From positions 1 to 13,247 of the forward strand of contig CALGPD010000209.1 in assembly GCA_937960625.1 (NCBI GenBank): DNA of 13,247 nucleotides, in the 5' to 3' direction. Positions 1 to 6,023 of this stretch are shown one piece after another (positions within the stretch are counted from its first letter, which is position 1; every line of letters starts with the position of its first letter). A program made the position numbers and the translations under genes. The DNA comes from an uncultured Spirochaetia bacterium (GTDB taxonomy: Bacteria > Spirochaetota > CALGPD01). The notes below the pieces were generated by a model that saw nothing but the letters and a program-made list of their open reading frames with translations, ran no database searches and had not been told where the DNA came from.

Positions 1-102
1 AATCTGACCTTATGCTTTTTATTTTTTATATTATAAAGTTAAAGTAATTCTTTTTATACGGTTTTATTTTATTCAATCCTTTTATCATCGCTTTTACTTT
101 AT

Positions 103-176
103 TGGGCCCACCAAGACTCGAACTTGGGACACGCTGGTTATGAGCCAGCTGCTCTAACCGACTGAGCTATGGGCCC
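103..176 (-). tRNA. tRNA with CAU anticodon (elongator Met, or Ile2)
   Basis: Reading the minus strand gives a full cloverleaf: acceptor arm GGGCCCA pairing with TGGGCCC, discriminator A at 103, a D arm with AGCTCAG...GGTTAGAGC, an anticodon stem CTGG/CCAG around loop CTCATAA (anticodon CAU), and a T arm with TTCGAGT. The 3' CCA is not encoded, so a CCA-adding enzyme must finish it. A CAU anticodon with this loop occurs both in elongator tRNA-Met and in the tRNA-Ile whose C34 is changed to lysidine by TilS; the sequence alone does not separate them for me. It is not the initiator, because the first pair is G-C. Confidence 0.95.
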
Positions 177-196
177 TTAAATTTTATGTGTATGAA

Positions 197-225
197 AAAA
201 TATAGTTTTCTTATATTGAAATCAA
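197..225 (-). promoter_or_regulatory. Predicted sigma70-type promoter of the CAU tRNA
   Basis: On the minus strand TTGATT (225-220) and TATTTT (202-197) are separated by exactly 17 bases, placing the start near 190 and leaving a leader of about 14 bases before the mature tRNA 5' end at 176. The surroundings are very AT-rich, so chance matches are possible. The rest of 177-347 holds no gene; a 7-base inverted repeat (295-301 and 316-322) downstream of the antiporter has no good T-tract. Confidence 0.45.
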
Positions 226-347
226 GTTTATTATAATAATATTTTAAATTTATTTAAAAAATAATAATTTTAAAAAACAACATTCAATCAATAATGTTTT
301 CACACACATTAATTAGAAAACACCTTATTAAAATTATCCGCTCAAAA

Positions 348-2003
348 TTATTCATTTACCTGAAGCGAAAGTAAATCCCTTTGAGATAAATATCCTACAA
401 AATGTTTTTTTTCATCTTCTATATGTATTGCAGGTAAAAAGGCATTGTTTGTTTTCTTAAACGTTGATATCACTTCTTCAATCTGTAGGTCAATATCAAC
501 GTATAAATCCGGCACCATTAAATCTACTGCTGTTACAATATCTGTTAAAAAAGGGTCAAAAGCAATATCCTGTATATCAAAATAAGAAATTGTGCCCACA
601 AAGTAACCTTCGTCATCTACCACGGGAAAAACATCAAAATGAGAATGCTCAATGAATTTTAATACTTTTTTAAAATTGGTTGAATCATTTAATGCGCTTG
701 TATCCTTAATAAGACAATTTTGTATATTCTTTTGTTTTCTTTTTATTATTCCAAGAGAAATAAGCATTTCCCTAACAACGTATCTGATTGACGAACGTGA
801 TTTAACACTACGGGATTTCATTACATTAGCAATTGTAGATTCTCCTGACCGCATTACAGCTATTTTTACTAATACCGGGCCGGCTAATTCAAAAATTGCC
901 ACAGAAGCAAGTACAACGTTTATTAAATTTGATTTAAACGTAGTTCCTGTTAAAACTATTATAAATCCTGTTATGCCAATCGCAATTGCCGAATGAGAAA
1001 ACATTGATATTGATAATAAATTAGTGAACTGTTTTCCCAGCTTTCTTCTATTACACCCTAATCTTATTCCAAAATACTTTCCAAAAGTACGCAACGCAAT
1101 GTATAAAATACCTAATATTCCCGCGGTTTTTATTTCTGAGATATGAAGCGCGGCTCCGGATAATATAAAAAACAATACATAAAACGGTAATTCTACTTTT
1201 TTAACTATACCTTTCATTTCAGATTGGCCGATTGCAGCATTTGCATATGTAATGCCAATACTTAAAAAAACGATCATATCAACAAGGTTTAACACCTTGG
1301 TTAAACCTATTGCAATTATAACGGCAGTAAAACCTAACATTACCTTATTTGTATCTTTATGTTCTTTTACTTCCCACAATGCCATAATTAAACCGATACA
1401 AACACCTATAATAACAGAGCCAAAAACTTCCCATAGACTTATTAATACGTTATGCCCTAAACCTCCCGGAGGAGATCCAAAGTCAACGAAAAATATGAAC
1501 GGAAAGAAAAGGATAAACATTACCAATGCAAACAGATTATTTATTAAAATCATTCCTTTTATATAAGTTGTTAATTTACCGTCCGAAGATTGGTCTATAA
1601 GAACAATTAAGGTTGATGCCGGAGCTGTTGCTGTTGCTATTATTCCGGCAAAGATTGATACACTGAAGTTTTTTGTATATAAATATAATCCCCCTGCAAC
1701 GAGTATTAGCGTTGCTAATATTTCAAATAACGAAACCAGAATAACTTTTTTTTCAATTTTTTTAATTTTTTGAAGGGTAAATTCCTGTCCCACTGTAAAA
1801 AGCAGTATTCCAAGAGCTACTTCTTTTAAAATGTATAAATTACCGACCATTTTATCTGAAATATAGTTCAATAAAGACGGGCCGAAAATAATTCCAACTG
1901 CAATGTAAATAGTGACTTTTGGAAGAAATTTAAATCGTGACGCAATATTGGCAATTATTAAACACGATAGAAAAGACAATCCTATTGACAACGCCGGGGT
2001 CAC
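348..2003 (-). CDS. CPA2-family cation/proton antiporter with C-terminal CBS pair
   Basis: A 551-residue integral membrane protein of the CPA2 (Na+/H+ or K+/H+ exchanger, KefB/NapA-like) superfamily. About 12 hydrophobic segments fill residues 1-400. Family signatures are visible: FTVGQEF near 69-75, ATATAPAST at 123-131, and RTFGKYFGIRLG in a late helix. Two CBS domains follow (about 425-480 and 487-548), which in other transporters bind adenine nucleotides and gate transport. The start is GTG at 2003, set by AGGAG six bases upstream. The oddity is N155-N156 in the helix where CPA2 exchangers normally carry the ion-binding Asp pair (codons AAT AAT), so exchange activity is uncertain. It lies 59 bases after the EIIA-like gene and is probably cotranscribed with it. 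No glutathione-binding KTN domain, so it is not KefB/KefC itself. Family call firm; substrate unknown. Confidence 0.88.
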   Translation of the reverse strand: MTPALSIGLSFLSCLIIANIASRFKFLPKVTIYIAVGIIFGPSLLNYISDKMVGNLYILKEVALGILLFTVGQEFTLQKIKKIEKKVILVSLFEILATLILVAGGLYLYTKNFSVSIFAGIIATATAPASTLIVLIDQSSDGKLTTYIKGMILINNLFALVMFILFFPFIFFVDFGSPPGGLGHNVLISLWEVFGSVIIGVCIGLIMALWEVKEHKDTNKVMLGFTAVIIAIGLTKVLNLVDMIVFLSIGITYANAAIGQSEMKGIVKKVELPFYVLFFILSGAALHISEIKTAGILGILYIALRTFGKYFGIRLGCNRRKLGKQFTNLLSISMFSHSAIAIGITGFIIVLTGTTFKSNLINVVLASVAIFELAGPVLVKIAVMRSGESTIANVMKSRSVKSRSSIRYVVREMLISLGIIKRKQKNIQNCLIKDTSALNDSTNFKKVLKFIEHSHFDVFPVVDDEGYFVGTISYFDIQDIAFDPFLTDIVTAVDLMVPDLYVDIDLQIEEVISTFKKTNNAFLPAIHIEDEKKHFVGYLSQRDLLSLQVNE

Positions 2004-2062
2004 ATTTTACTCCTGATTTATATTTGTTTTTTATACTAATATTAAGTTTATTGCAGAATAAT

Positions 2063-2530
2063 TTAGTCTTTAATGTTTATTTTATTAAAAATTTCAACAA
2101 TCTCCTGAGGAGTTTTTGCCTGCAAAATTTCATTTCTGATTTTTTCTTCATTTAATAATCTGGCAATTGAAGCCATTGTTTTAACGTGTTGAGAAATTTT
2201 CGTTTTCGGCATTACTAATGCTACAATAATTTGTGCATTAGTTCCATCTGTTGAGCCAAAATCAATCCCTTTTTTACAAATGCCGGCAAAGATATGCGGT
2301 GTTTCTATCTTTTCACTTGAACAATGCGGCAATGCAATACCACATTGCATACCTGTACTCATAAGCCTTTCTCTTGAAATCATATCTTTTATAATATCTC
2401 TTGTAAGTTTGTGATTGAATTCACAAGCATTTGACATTTTCTCAATTATATTTTTAATAATTGAATATTTGTCATCCCCTTCGATGTCCATATCTACGCA
2501 TTCAGGATTTAATACTAGCGGCATATCCAT
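2063..2530 (-). CDS. PTS EIIA-type (PtsN-like) phosphocarrier domain protein
   Basis: A 155-residue cytosolic protein matching the mannitol/fructose/nitrogen class of EIIA domains along its whole length. The phosphorylatable histidine sits in the signature IALPH (H69) after a STGMQCG stretch, and the family motif around KTPQEIVEIFN is near the C-terminus. In the nitrogen PTS, such proteins take phosphate from NPr and regulate other proteins, often potassium transporters and kinases, rather than carrying sugar. It is the first gene of a unit with the antiporter immediately downstream; EIIA domains are fused to or encoded beside CPA2 antiporters elsewhere, so regulation of that antiporter is a reasonable inference. 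The ATG at 2530 is supported by GGGAG six bases upstream. No EIIB, EIIC or HPr gene lies in the window. Confidence 0.85.
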   Translation of the reverse strand: MDMPLVLNPECVDMDIEGDDKYSIIKNIIEKMSNACEFNHKLTRDIIKDMISRERLMSTGMQCGIALPHCSSEKIETPHIFAGICKKGIDFGSTDGTNAQIIVALVMPKTKISQHVKTMASIARLLNEEKIRNEILQAKTPQEIVEIFNKINIKD

Positions 2531-2553
2531 ATTAATCTCCCATTTTTTAATAC

Positions 2554-2582
2554 ATAATATCCTTAAAACTTATTTTTTACAA
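2554..2582 (-). promoter_or_regulatory. Predicted promoter of the EIIA-antiporter unit
   Basis: On the minus strand TTGTAA (2582-2577) is followed after exactly 17 bases by TATTAT (2559-2554). Transcription would start near 2547, giving a leader of about 17 bases to the ATG at 2530 that contains the GGGAG ribosome binding site. It sits in the 88-base gap after the lipM-like gene, which suggests the EIIA-antiporter pair is transcribed separately from the lipoate genes. Confidence 0.5.
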
Positions 2583-2618
2583 CCACTATTCTCATTTACA
2601 GATATATTTTAACAATTA

Positions 2619-3392
2619 TTATTTTTTATTAATCCAGCACGGCATAACGTATTTTTTTCCAATCTGATTATAGATATTTTGTTTTTGAGAATCAGTAAAC
2701 TCATAGTTACTAAAATTAATGTTAAAATTTTCAGAAAAACCATGTATTAGTTTTTGCGAAAAACTTTTATAATTTTCATTTTTTTCCGTTATTTGATTAA
2801 TGCCCGCCATTTTATTTTTTAGATTTTCCGGGATATATGACTTATCTATAAAACAATCAGCTAGCATATTAAAATCAATATCAAAAGGTATGGAACAATG
2901 CTGCAGGATTTTATCTCCCATTTTTTTCTGGGCAAACCCGGCCACTTTTTTATTTCCAAATGTAATTTCATATTTTGATTTACCCGCAAAACAAACCGCA
3001 GCTGCACTTGTATTTTCTTCACCCGTGCTTGATACTTTAATACCGCATAATGAAAAAGCGCGCCGCAAAGCCTGAGCTGATTTTTTATAAGCTTGTATAA
3101 CGCTATTATTAAATAATGAAATCGGTACAACTAAACTATACGTTATTTCATTAGCATGCAATACAGCTTTACCCCCGGTTATACGCCGGGTAAAATCGAT
3201 ATTATTCTTTTTTAGATATTCAATGTTGAGAGTCTCCGCGGTATTCATAAAATAACCTATGGTTAGGCAAAAGGGCTTGAACGCATAAATTCTTAAAACG
3301 GGTTTTTCAAAATTCAACATTTCTTCATCAGCAGCCATGTTATAAAAGCCGTTTTGCTCACCGCTGTCAATTAAAAACCATTGGTCATTCAA
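2619..3392 (-). CDS. lipM: LipM-like octanoyltransferase / lipoate-protein ligase A family protein
   Basis: A member of the BPL/LplA/LipB fold that moves octanoyl (or lipoyl) groups onto the lysine of lipoyl-domain proteins. Numbering from the proposed start, RRITGGKAVLH at 69-79 is the acyl-binding loop and KKVAG (148-152) holds the conserved lysine. AVCF places Cys134 where Bacillus LipM has its catalytic cysteine in a similar CF...YE context, favouring a LipM-type octanoyl-[GcvH] transferase over a true ligase. Overlap with lipA upstream supports de novo lipoate synthesis. Start choice: an upstream TTG at 3425 would give 11 more residues but has no family match there; TTG at 3392 has AGGGG six bases before it, overlaps the lipA stop by 8 bases, and begins just before the conserved WFLIDSG. 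The first ATG (NMAADE) is too far inside. It could still act as a ligase. Confidence 0.82.
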   Translation of the reverse strand: MNDQWFLIDSGEQNGFYNMAADEEMLNFEKPVLRIYAFKPFCLTIGYFMNTAETLNIEYLKKNNIDFTRRITGGKAVLHANEITYSLVVPISLFNNSVIQAYKKSAQALRRAFSLCGIKVSSTGEENTSAAAVCFAGKSKYEITFGNKKVAGFAQKKMGDKILQHCSIPFDIDFNMLADCFIDKSYIPENLKNKMAGINQITEKNENYKSFSQKLIHGFSENFNINFSNYEFTDSQKQNIYNQIGKKYVMPCWINKK

Positions 3393-4245
3393 AAATTTCC
3401 CCTGCTCTATATGATGACCGGACAAAAGGCCCTGCTTTTACAAATTCGAATCCCATATTTAAAGCAAGTTTTTCAATTTTTTTAAACTCTTTTGGTTTGT
3501 AATATTTTAATACCGGAAAATGGTCTTTGCTTGGAGCTAAATACTGGCCCACTGTTATTATATTAACACCTACACTTTTAAGGTCCGAAAGAGTATTTTT
3601 AATATCTTTTTTCGTTTCTCCAAATCCGACCATAAAACCGGACTTACACTTATCAATATTTTTTGAAATTTCGCTTAAAATGTTTAAACTAACTGAATAA
3701 TCAGCCCCAGGCCTTAAAAATTGAAAATTTCTCCGGCCGCAAATTTCAATATTATGCCCTATAACAACAGCCCCGGAACTGCAAATTTTTTCTACACAAT
3801 GCATATCACCGCAAAAATCCGGAATTAATAATTCTACTTTTACATTAGGGTTTTGATTTAATATTTCCTTTGCTGTTTTATAGAAATGTTCAGCGCATCC
3901 GTCGTCAATATCATCTCTTGTTACGGAAGTAATAACAACGTATTTAAGCTGTAATTCTTTAACAGCTTTTGCAATTTTATCAGGTTCATTTAAATCAAGT
4001 GGTGTAGGAATTTTTGTTTCGGTTTCCACGTTACAATATTTGCAATTTCGCGTACATGTCTTTCCACCTATTAGAAAGGTTACTTCTTTATTCGAAAAAC
4101 ATTCACACCTATTCGGACACCTTGCCTCAATACATATAGTATGTAGGCCGGTTTGTAGTAAAAGCTCGTTTACTTTTTTGTAACCTTTTCCCGGATAGAT
4201 TTTTGTTTTCAACCATCCCGGAAGCCGGTTGTTTTGTTTACTCAT
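3385..4245 (-). CDS. lipA: Lipoyl synthase
   Basis: A 286-residue radical SAM enzyme that inserts two sulfurs into protein-bound octanoyl groups to make lipoyl cofactor. Both iron-sulfur sites are intact. The auxiliary cluster cysteines follow CX4CX5C (C38, C43, C49, with an additional C47), the radical SAM motif CTRNCKYC gives C64, C68 and C71, and the C-terminal RSSY (276-279) supplies the serine ligand of the auxiliary cluster. Length is normal for the family. The ATG at 4245 is preceded by AGGA at a good distance. The 3' end overlaps the LipM-like gene by 8 bases, so the two are almost certainly translated from one message and act in successive steps on the same acceptor proteins (for example GcvH or E2 subunits). 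Confidence 0.96.
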   Translation of the reverse strand: MSKQNNRLPGWLKTKIYPGKGYKKVNELLLQTGLHTICIEARCPNRCECFSNKEVTFLIGGKTCTRNCKYCNVETETKIPTPLDLNEPDKIAKAVKELQLKYVVITSVTRDDIDDGCAEHFYKTAKEILNQNPNVKVELLIPDFCGDMHCVEKICSSGAVVIGHNIEICGRRNFQFLRPGADYSVSLNILSEISKNIDKCKSGFMVGFGETKKDIKNTLSDLKSVGVNIITVGQYLAPSKDHFPVLKYYKPKEFKKIEKLALNMGFEFVKAGPFVRSSYRAGEIFE

Positions 4246-4266
4246 AATATTCCTGAATAATTTTAA

Positions 4267-4272
4267 ATTATA
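4267..4272 (-). promoter_or_regulatory. Perfect -10 box (TATAAT) upstream of lipA
   Basis: The minus strand has a consensus TATAAT at 4272-4267, 21 bases before the lipA ATG, giving a short leader that still contains the AGGA ribosome binding site. No good -35 lies 16-18 bases upstream (only T-rich sequence such as TTTATG), so activation or an AT-rich upstream element may be needed. A second possible minus-strand promoter begins at TTGTCA (4395-4390). Confidence 0.4.
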
Positions 4273-4388
4273 CTTTTATTTCTATTTACATAAAAAAAAT
4301 ATTTCAGTTTTTATTATTTAAAGCTAATGCATTTTTGATATTTTAAAAATAAATTTTATAAAAAAAGCAATATTGCCTAAACATTGTC

Positions 4389-4417
4389 TTGACAATAAGA
4401 CGATAATTTATTTTAAT
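4389..4417 (+). promoter_or_regulatory. Promoter of the tRNA-Ser pair
   Basis: A consensus -35 TTGACA (4389-4394) and TTTAAT (4412-4417) are spaced by 17 bases. The start would fall near 4424, at or one base before the mature 5' end of the first tRNA, leaving almost no leader for RNase P. The -35 lies in an inverted repeat, ATTGTC TT GACAAT at 4383-4396, which also creates TTGTCA on the opposite strand facing lipA. Confidence 0.6.
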
Positions 4418-4424
4418 TATCCGT

Positions 4425-4510
4425 GGAAGTGTGTCCGAGTGGTTTAAGGAGCTGGTCTTGAAAACCAGTGACCCCGAAAGGGGCCGAGAGTTCGAATCTC
4501 TCCACTTCCG
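4425..4510 (+). tRNA. tRNA-Ser (UGA anticodon)
   Basis: An 86-base class II tRNA. Acceptor GGAAGTG (4425-4431) pairs with CACTTCC (4503-4509), with discriminator G at 4510 as expected for serine. The anticodon stem CTGGT/ACCAG encloses a loop with anticodon TGA; the long variable arm is GACCCC/GGGGCC-like with a GAAA loop; the T loop is TTCGAAT. CCA is not encoded. It reads UCN codons and is the first of two serine tRNAs in one short transcript. Confidence 0.97.
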
Positions 4511-4519
4511 AATTACCAT

Positions 4520-4607
4520 GGAAGGCTCGCATAATGGTAGTGCAGCGGATTGCTAATCCGTCCTCCGGCTAATACCGGGGTTCCGGGTTCGAATCCCGGG
4601 TCTTCCG
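4520..4607 (+). tRNA. tRNA-Ser (GCU anticodon)
   Basis: An 88-base class II tRNA nine bases after tRNA-Ser(UGA). Acceptor GGAAGGC (4520-4526) pairs with GTCTTCC (4600-4606) with one G-T pair, discriminator G at 4607, anticodon GCT in loop TTGCTAA, a variable-arm stem CTCCGG/CCGGGG, and T arm CCGGG-TTCGAAT-CCCGG. It reads AGC/AGU. CCA is not encoded. The D arm (GCATAATGGTAGTGC) looks unlike that of its neighbour and more like the arms of tRNA-Gly or Gln, but the long variable arm and G73 identify serine. Confidence 0.95.
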
Positions 4608-4611
4608 AGTT

Positions 4612-4640
4612 AGCCCGTCAATTAAGGCGGGCTTTTTATT
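4612..4640 (+). terminator. Rho-independent terminator of the tRNA-Ser pair
   Basis: Perfect 6-base stem AGCCCG (4612-4617) and CGGGCT (4628-4633) followed by a run of five T (4633-4637). It begins five bases after the second tRNA. The T-run overlaps the stop codon of the convergent receiver gene. On the minus strand the hairpin is not followed by a T-tract, so it should not stop transcription coming from the response-regulator genes. Confidence 0.85.
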
Positions 4641-5037
4641 TAACGTTTTCTTTTTCCCAAAAACCGTGTTTACTCAAGATACTAATGATTTTTTTATCAT
4701 CCACAGGCTTTTCTACTATTCCATCATTAAAAATTTCTTTATAAACATCTACTTCTGTTTTTGTAACACTTGCTGTTTGAGCAATTATTGGTTTTTCATA
4801 ACCGAGTATTCTTAATGCATCAAAAATTTCAATTCCTGACTTTTTTGGAAGTTTTATATCAAGAAATATTATATCCGGCTCAATTTTTAAAACATATTCT
4901 TCGATACTGTTTTGTTCATCCGGGTTAAGTAAAAAAAGTTCATATTCAAAGCCGTGTTCTATTTTAATCATTTTGAATAGAATAGAAAAAACGGTAAGAT
5001 TATCTTTGGCATCATCAATAACAAGTATTTTGCACAT
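4636..5037 (-). CDS. Receiver-only (CheY-like) response regulator
   Basis: A 133-residue protein that is a single receiver domain. Acidic pocket D8-D9, phospho-acceptor D60 in IIFLDIKLP, switch threonine T88 in AQTAS and K110-P111 are all present, so it should accept phosphate from a histidine kinase and behave as a CheY/Spo0F-type shuttle. There is no output domain. Its ATG at 5037 directly abuts the stop codon of the upstream regulator (TAAATG), indicating translational coupling. The insertion around residues 28-45 makes the beta2 region longer than usual. The nearest kinase is the GAF-PAS kinase about 5.6 kb away on the other strand; a partnership is possible but not shown by the sequence. 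Confidence 0.92.
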   Translation of the reverse strand: MCKILVIDDAKDNLTVFSILFKMIKIEHGFEYELFLLNPDEQNSIEEYVLKIEPDIIFLDIKLPKKSGIEIFDALRILGYEKPIIAQTASVTKTEVDVYKEIFNDGIVEKPVDDKKIISILSKHGFWEKENVK

Positions 5038-5826
5038 TTATCCAACCTTTTGTTTATAAAAGTAGCTTCCAATATTATTTAAAATAAAATTACCAGTAGA
5101 AGAAATTTCTTCAATAAATTCAATTTCACTTTGACTTATATTCAGTTGGTTATACATTGTCGAATCAACAATTAATAACAATGTTTCAACGTATAATGTT
5201 AAGTCATCTTTAAATTTTTCAATAAAATCAGAGTTCTGTTTTTCAGTTTTAAAAATTTTTTCATTTTTGGTTCTTGAATCTTTTATAATGTTAAAATTGG
5301 ATATTAATTTATTCTCAATTTTTTGGACGTAATCAAGTCTTTCCAGAGTTTTTACAGAAAAAGTAAAATCGTTTTCAATAATGCATTTTAAATATGCTGC
5401 GCCGGTTATAAACTCTTTGGCAGCTTGTTCAATATCATTTACTTTTAATCTATGATTATTTTCAATTAAATCATTAATACTTTCAATAATACTTTCTTCA
5501 ACGGGTTTTTTTAACAGTAACGCGTTAATTCTCGCAGCGTTTTGCCTGACCCGGCTTTCTTCTGTATATGCTGAGCAAATGATAATTGGTATTAACGTTG
5601 TTTTTTTTATAATTTGATATGCAGCGTTAAAGCCGCCTATCCGTAAACTGTCTCCTAAATTAATATCTAAAATTGCAATTTCAATCGAATCAAATTTATC
5701 TGATTTTATATAAGTAATCGCATCCTCCAGATTATCCTTTATTATTAAATCAAAATCCCTTAAAATTAATTTATATACTATTATATTATTTTCTTCATTT
5801 TCTAAAATGAATACCTTTCGTTTCAA
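5038..5826 (-). CDS. Response regulator with receiver and unrecognised helical C-terminal domain
   Basis: A 262-residue protein. Residues 1-125 form a receiver domain: the acidic pocket is E9/E11 (LENEE) rather than the usual Asp pair, phospho-acceptor D54 in AILDINLGD, S85 in ICSAY, K107-P108. Residues 126-262 are charged and predicted helical by eye, with no helix-turn-helix, GGDEF, HD-GYP or kinase motif that I recognise; the segment 126-262 contains no histidine, so it is not an HPt domain. The start is TTG at 5826, with GAGG seven bases upstream and no better ATG. It is the first gene of a pair with the receiver-only regulator. A protein-protein output is the likeliest role; function unknown. 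Confidence 0.85.
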   Translation of the reverse strand: MKRKVFILENEENNIIVYKLILRDFDLIIKDNLEDAITYIKSDKFDSIEIAILDINLGDSLRIGGFNAAYQIIKKTTLIPIIICSAYTEESRVRQNAARINALLLKKPVEESIIESINDLIENNHRLKVNDIEQAAKEFITGAAYLKCIIENDFTFSVKTLERLDYVQKIENKLISNFNIIKDSRTKNEKIFKTEKQNSDFIEKFKDDLTLYVETLLLIVDSTMYNQLNISQSEIEFIEEISSTGNFILNNIGSYFYKQKVG

Positions 5827-5860
5827 CTCTTTTCCTCAACACCTTTTCTAATAGTAAAGA

Positions 5861-5928
5861 ACAAATTTAAATGCTTAAACATTTAATATAAAATTCAAAT
5901 TTGTCGTTTATTAATGTTAAGTTAACAT
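5861..5928. repeat. Cluster of palindromes between divergent genes
   Basis: The 197-base gap between the TTG of the two-domain regulator and the plus-strand secreted protein has three perfect inverted repeats: TTAAATG/CATTTAA (5867-5873 and 5880-5886), ACAAATTT/AAATTTGT (5861-5868 and 5897-5904), and the 15-base palindrome ATGTTAA-G-TTAACAT (5914-5928). No T-tract follows, so they are not terminators. They could be operators for divergent promoters, but the region is about 80% A+T and short palindromes arise easily. I found no convincing promoter pair here. Confidence 0.35.
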
Positions 5929-6023
5929 AATAACTAAAAATTTATTTAATTCATTTTAGATTCCTTCCGAGAATGAAATAAAATATATCACTCTAAAACT
6001 TTACATAGAATTAAGGGGAATTT

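Noticed and set aside
295..322. Terminator for the antiporter unit from TGTTTTC/GAAAACA
   Set aside because: A 14-base loop, weak A/T stem and no adjacent T-run on the minus strand.
464..1566. Plus-strand open frames opposite the antiporter gene
   Set aside because: They are antisense to a clear membrane transporter and show no domain or ribosome binding site.
348..2003. KefB/KefC glutathione-gated potassium efflux protein
   Set aside because: No KTN nucleotide-binding domain; the C-terminus is a CBS pair.
2861..3130. Open frame on the same strand as the lipM-like gene, in another frame
   Set aside because: A shifted frame of the coding sequence with no independent start signal.
4550..4744. 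Open frame across tRNA-Ser(GCU) and its terminator
   Set aside because: It starts inside a tRNA and crosses a terminator; its peptide is a tRNA translation.
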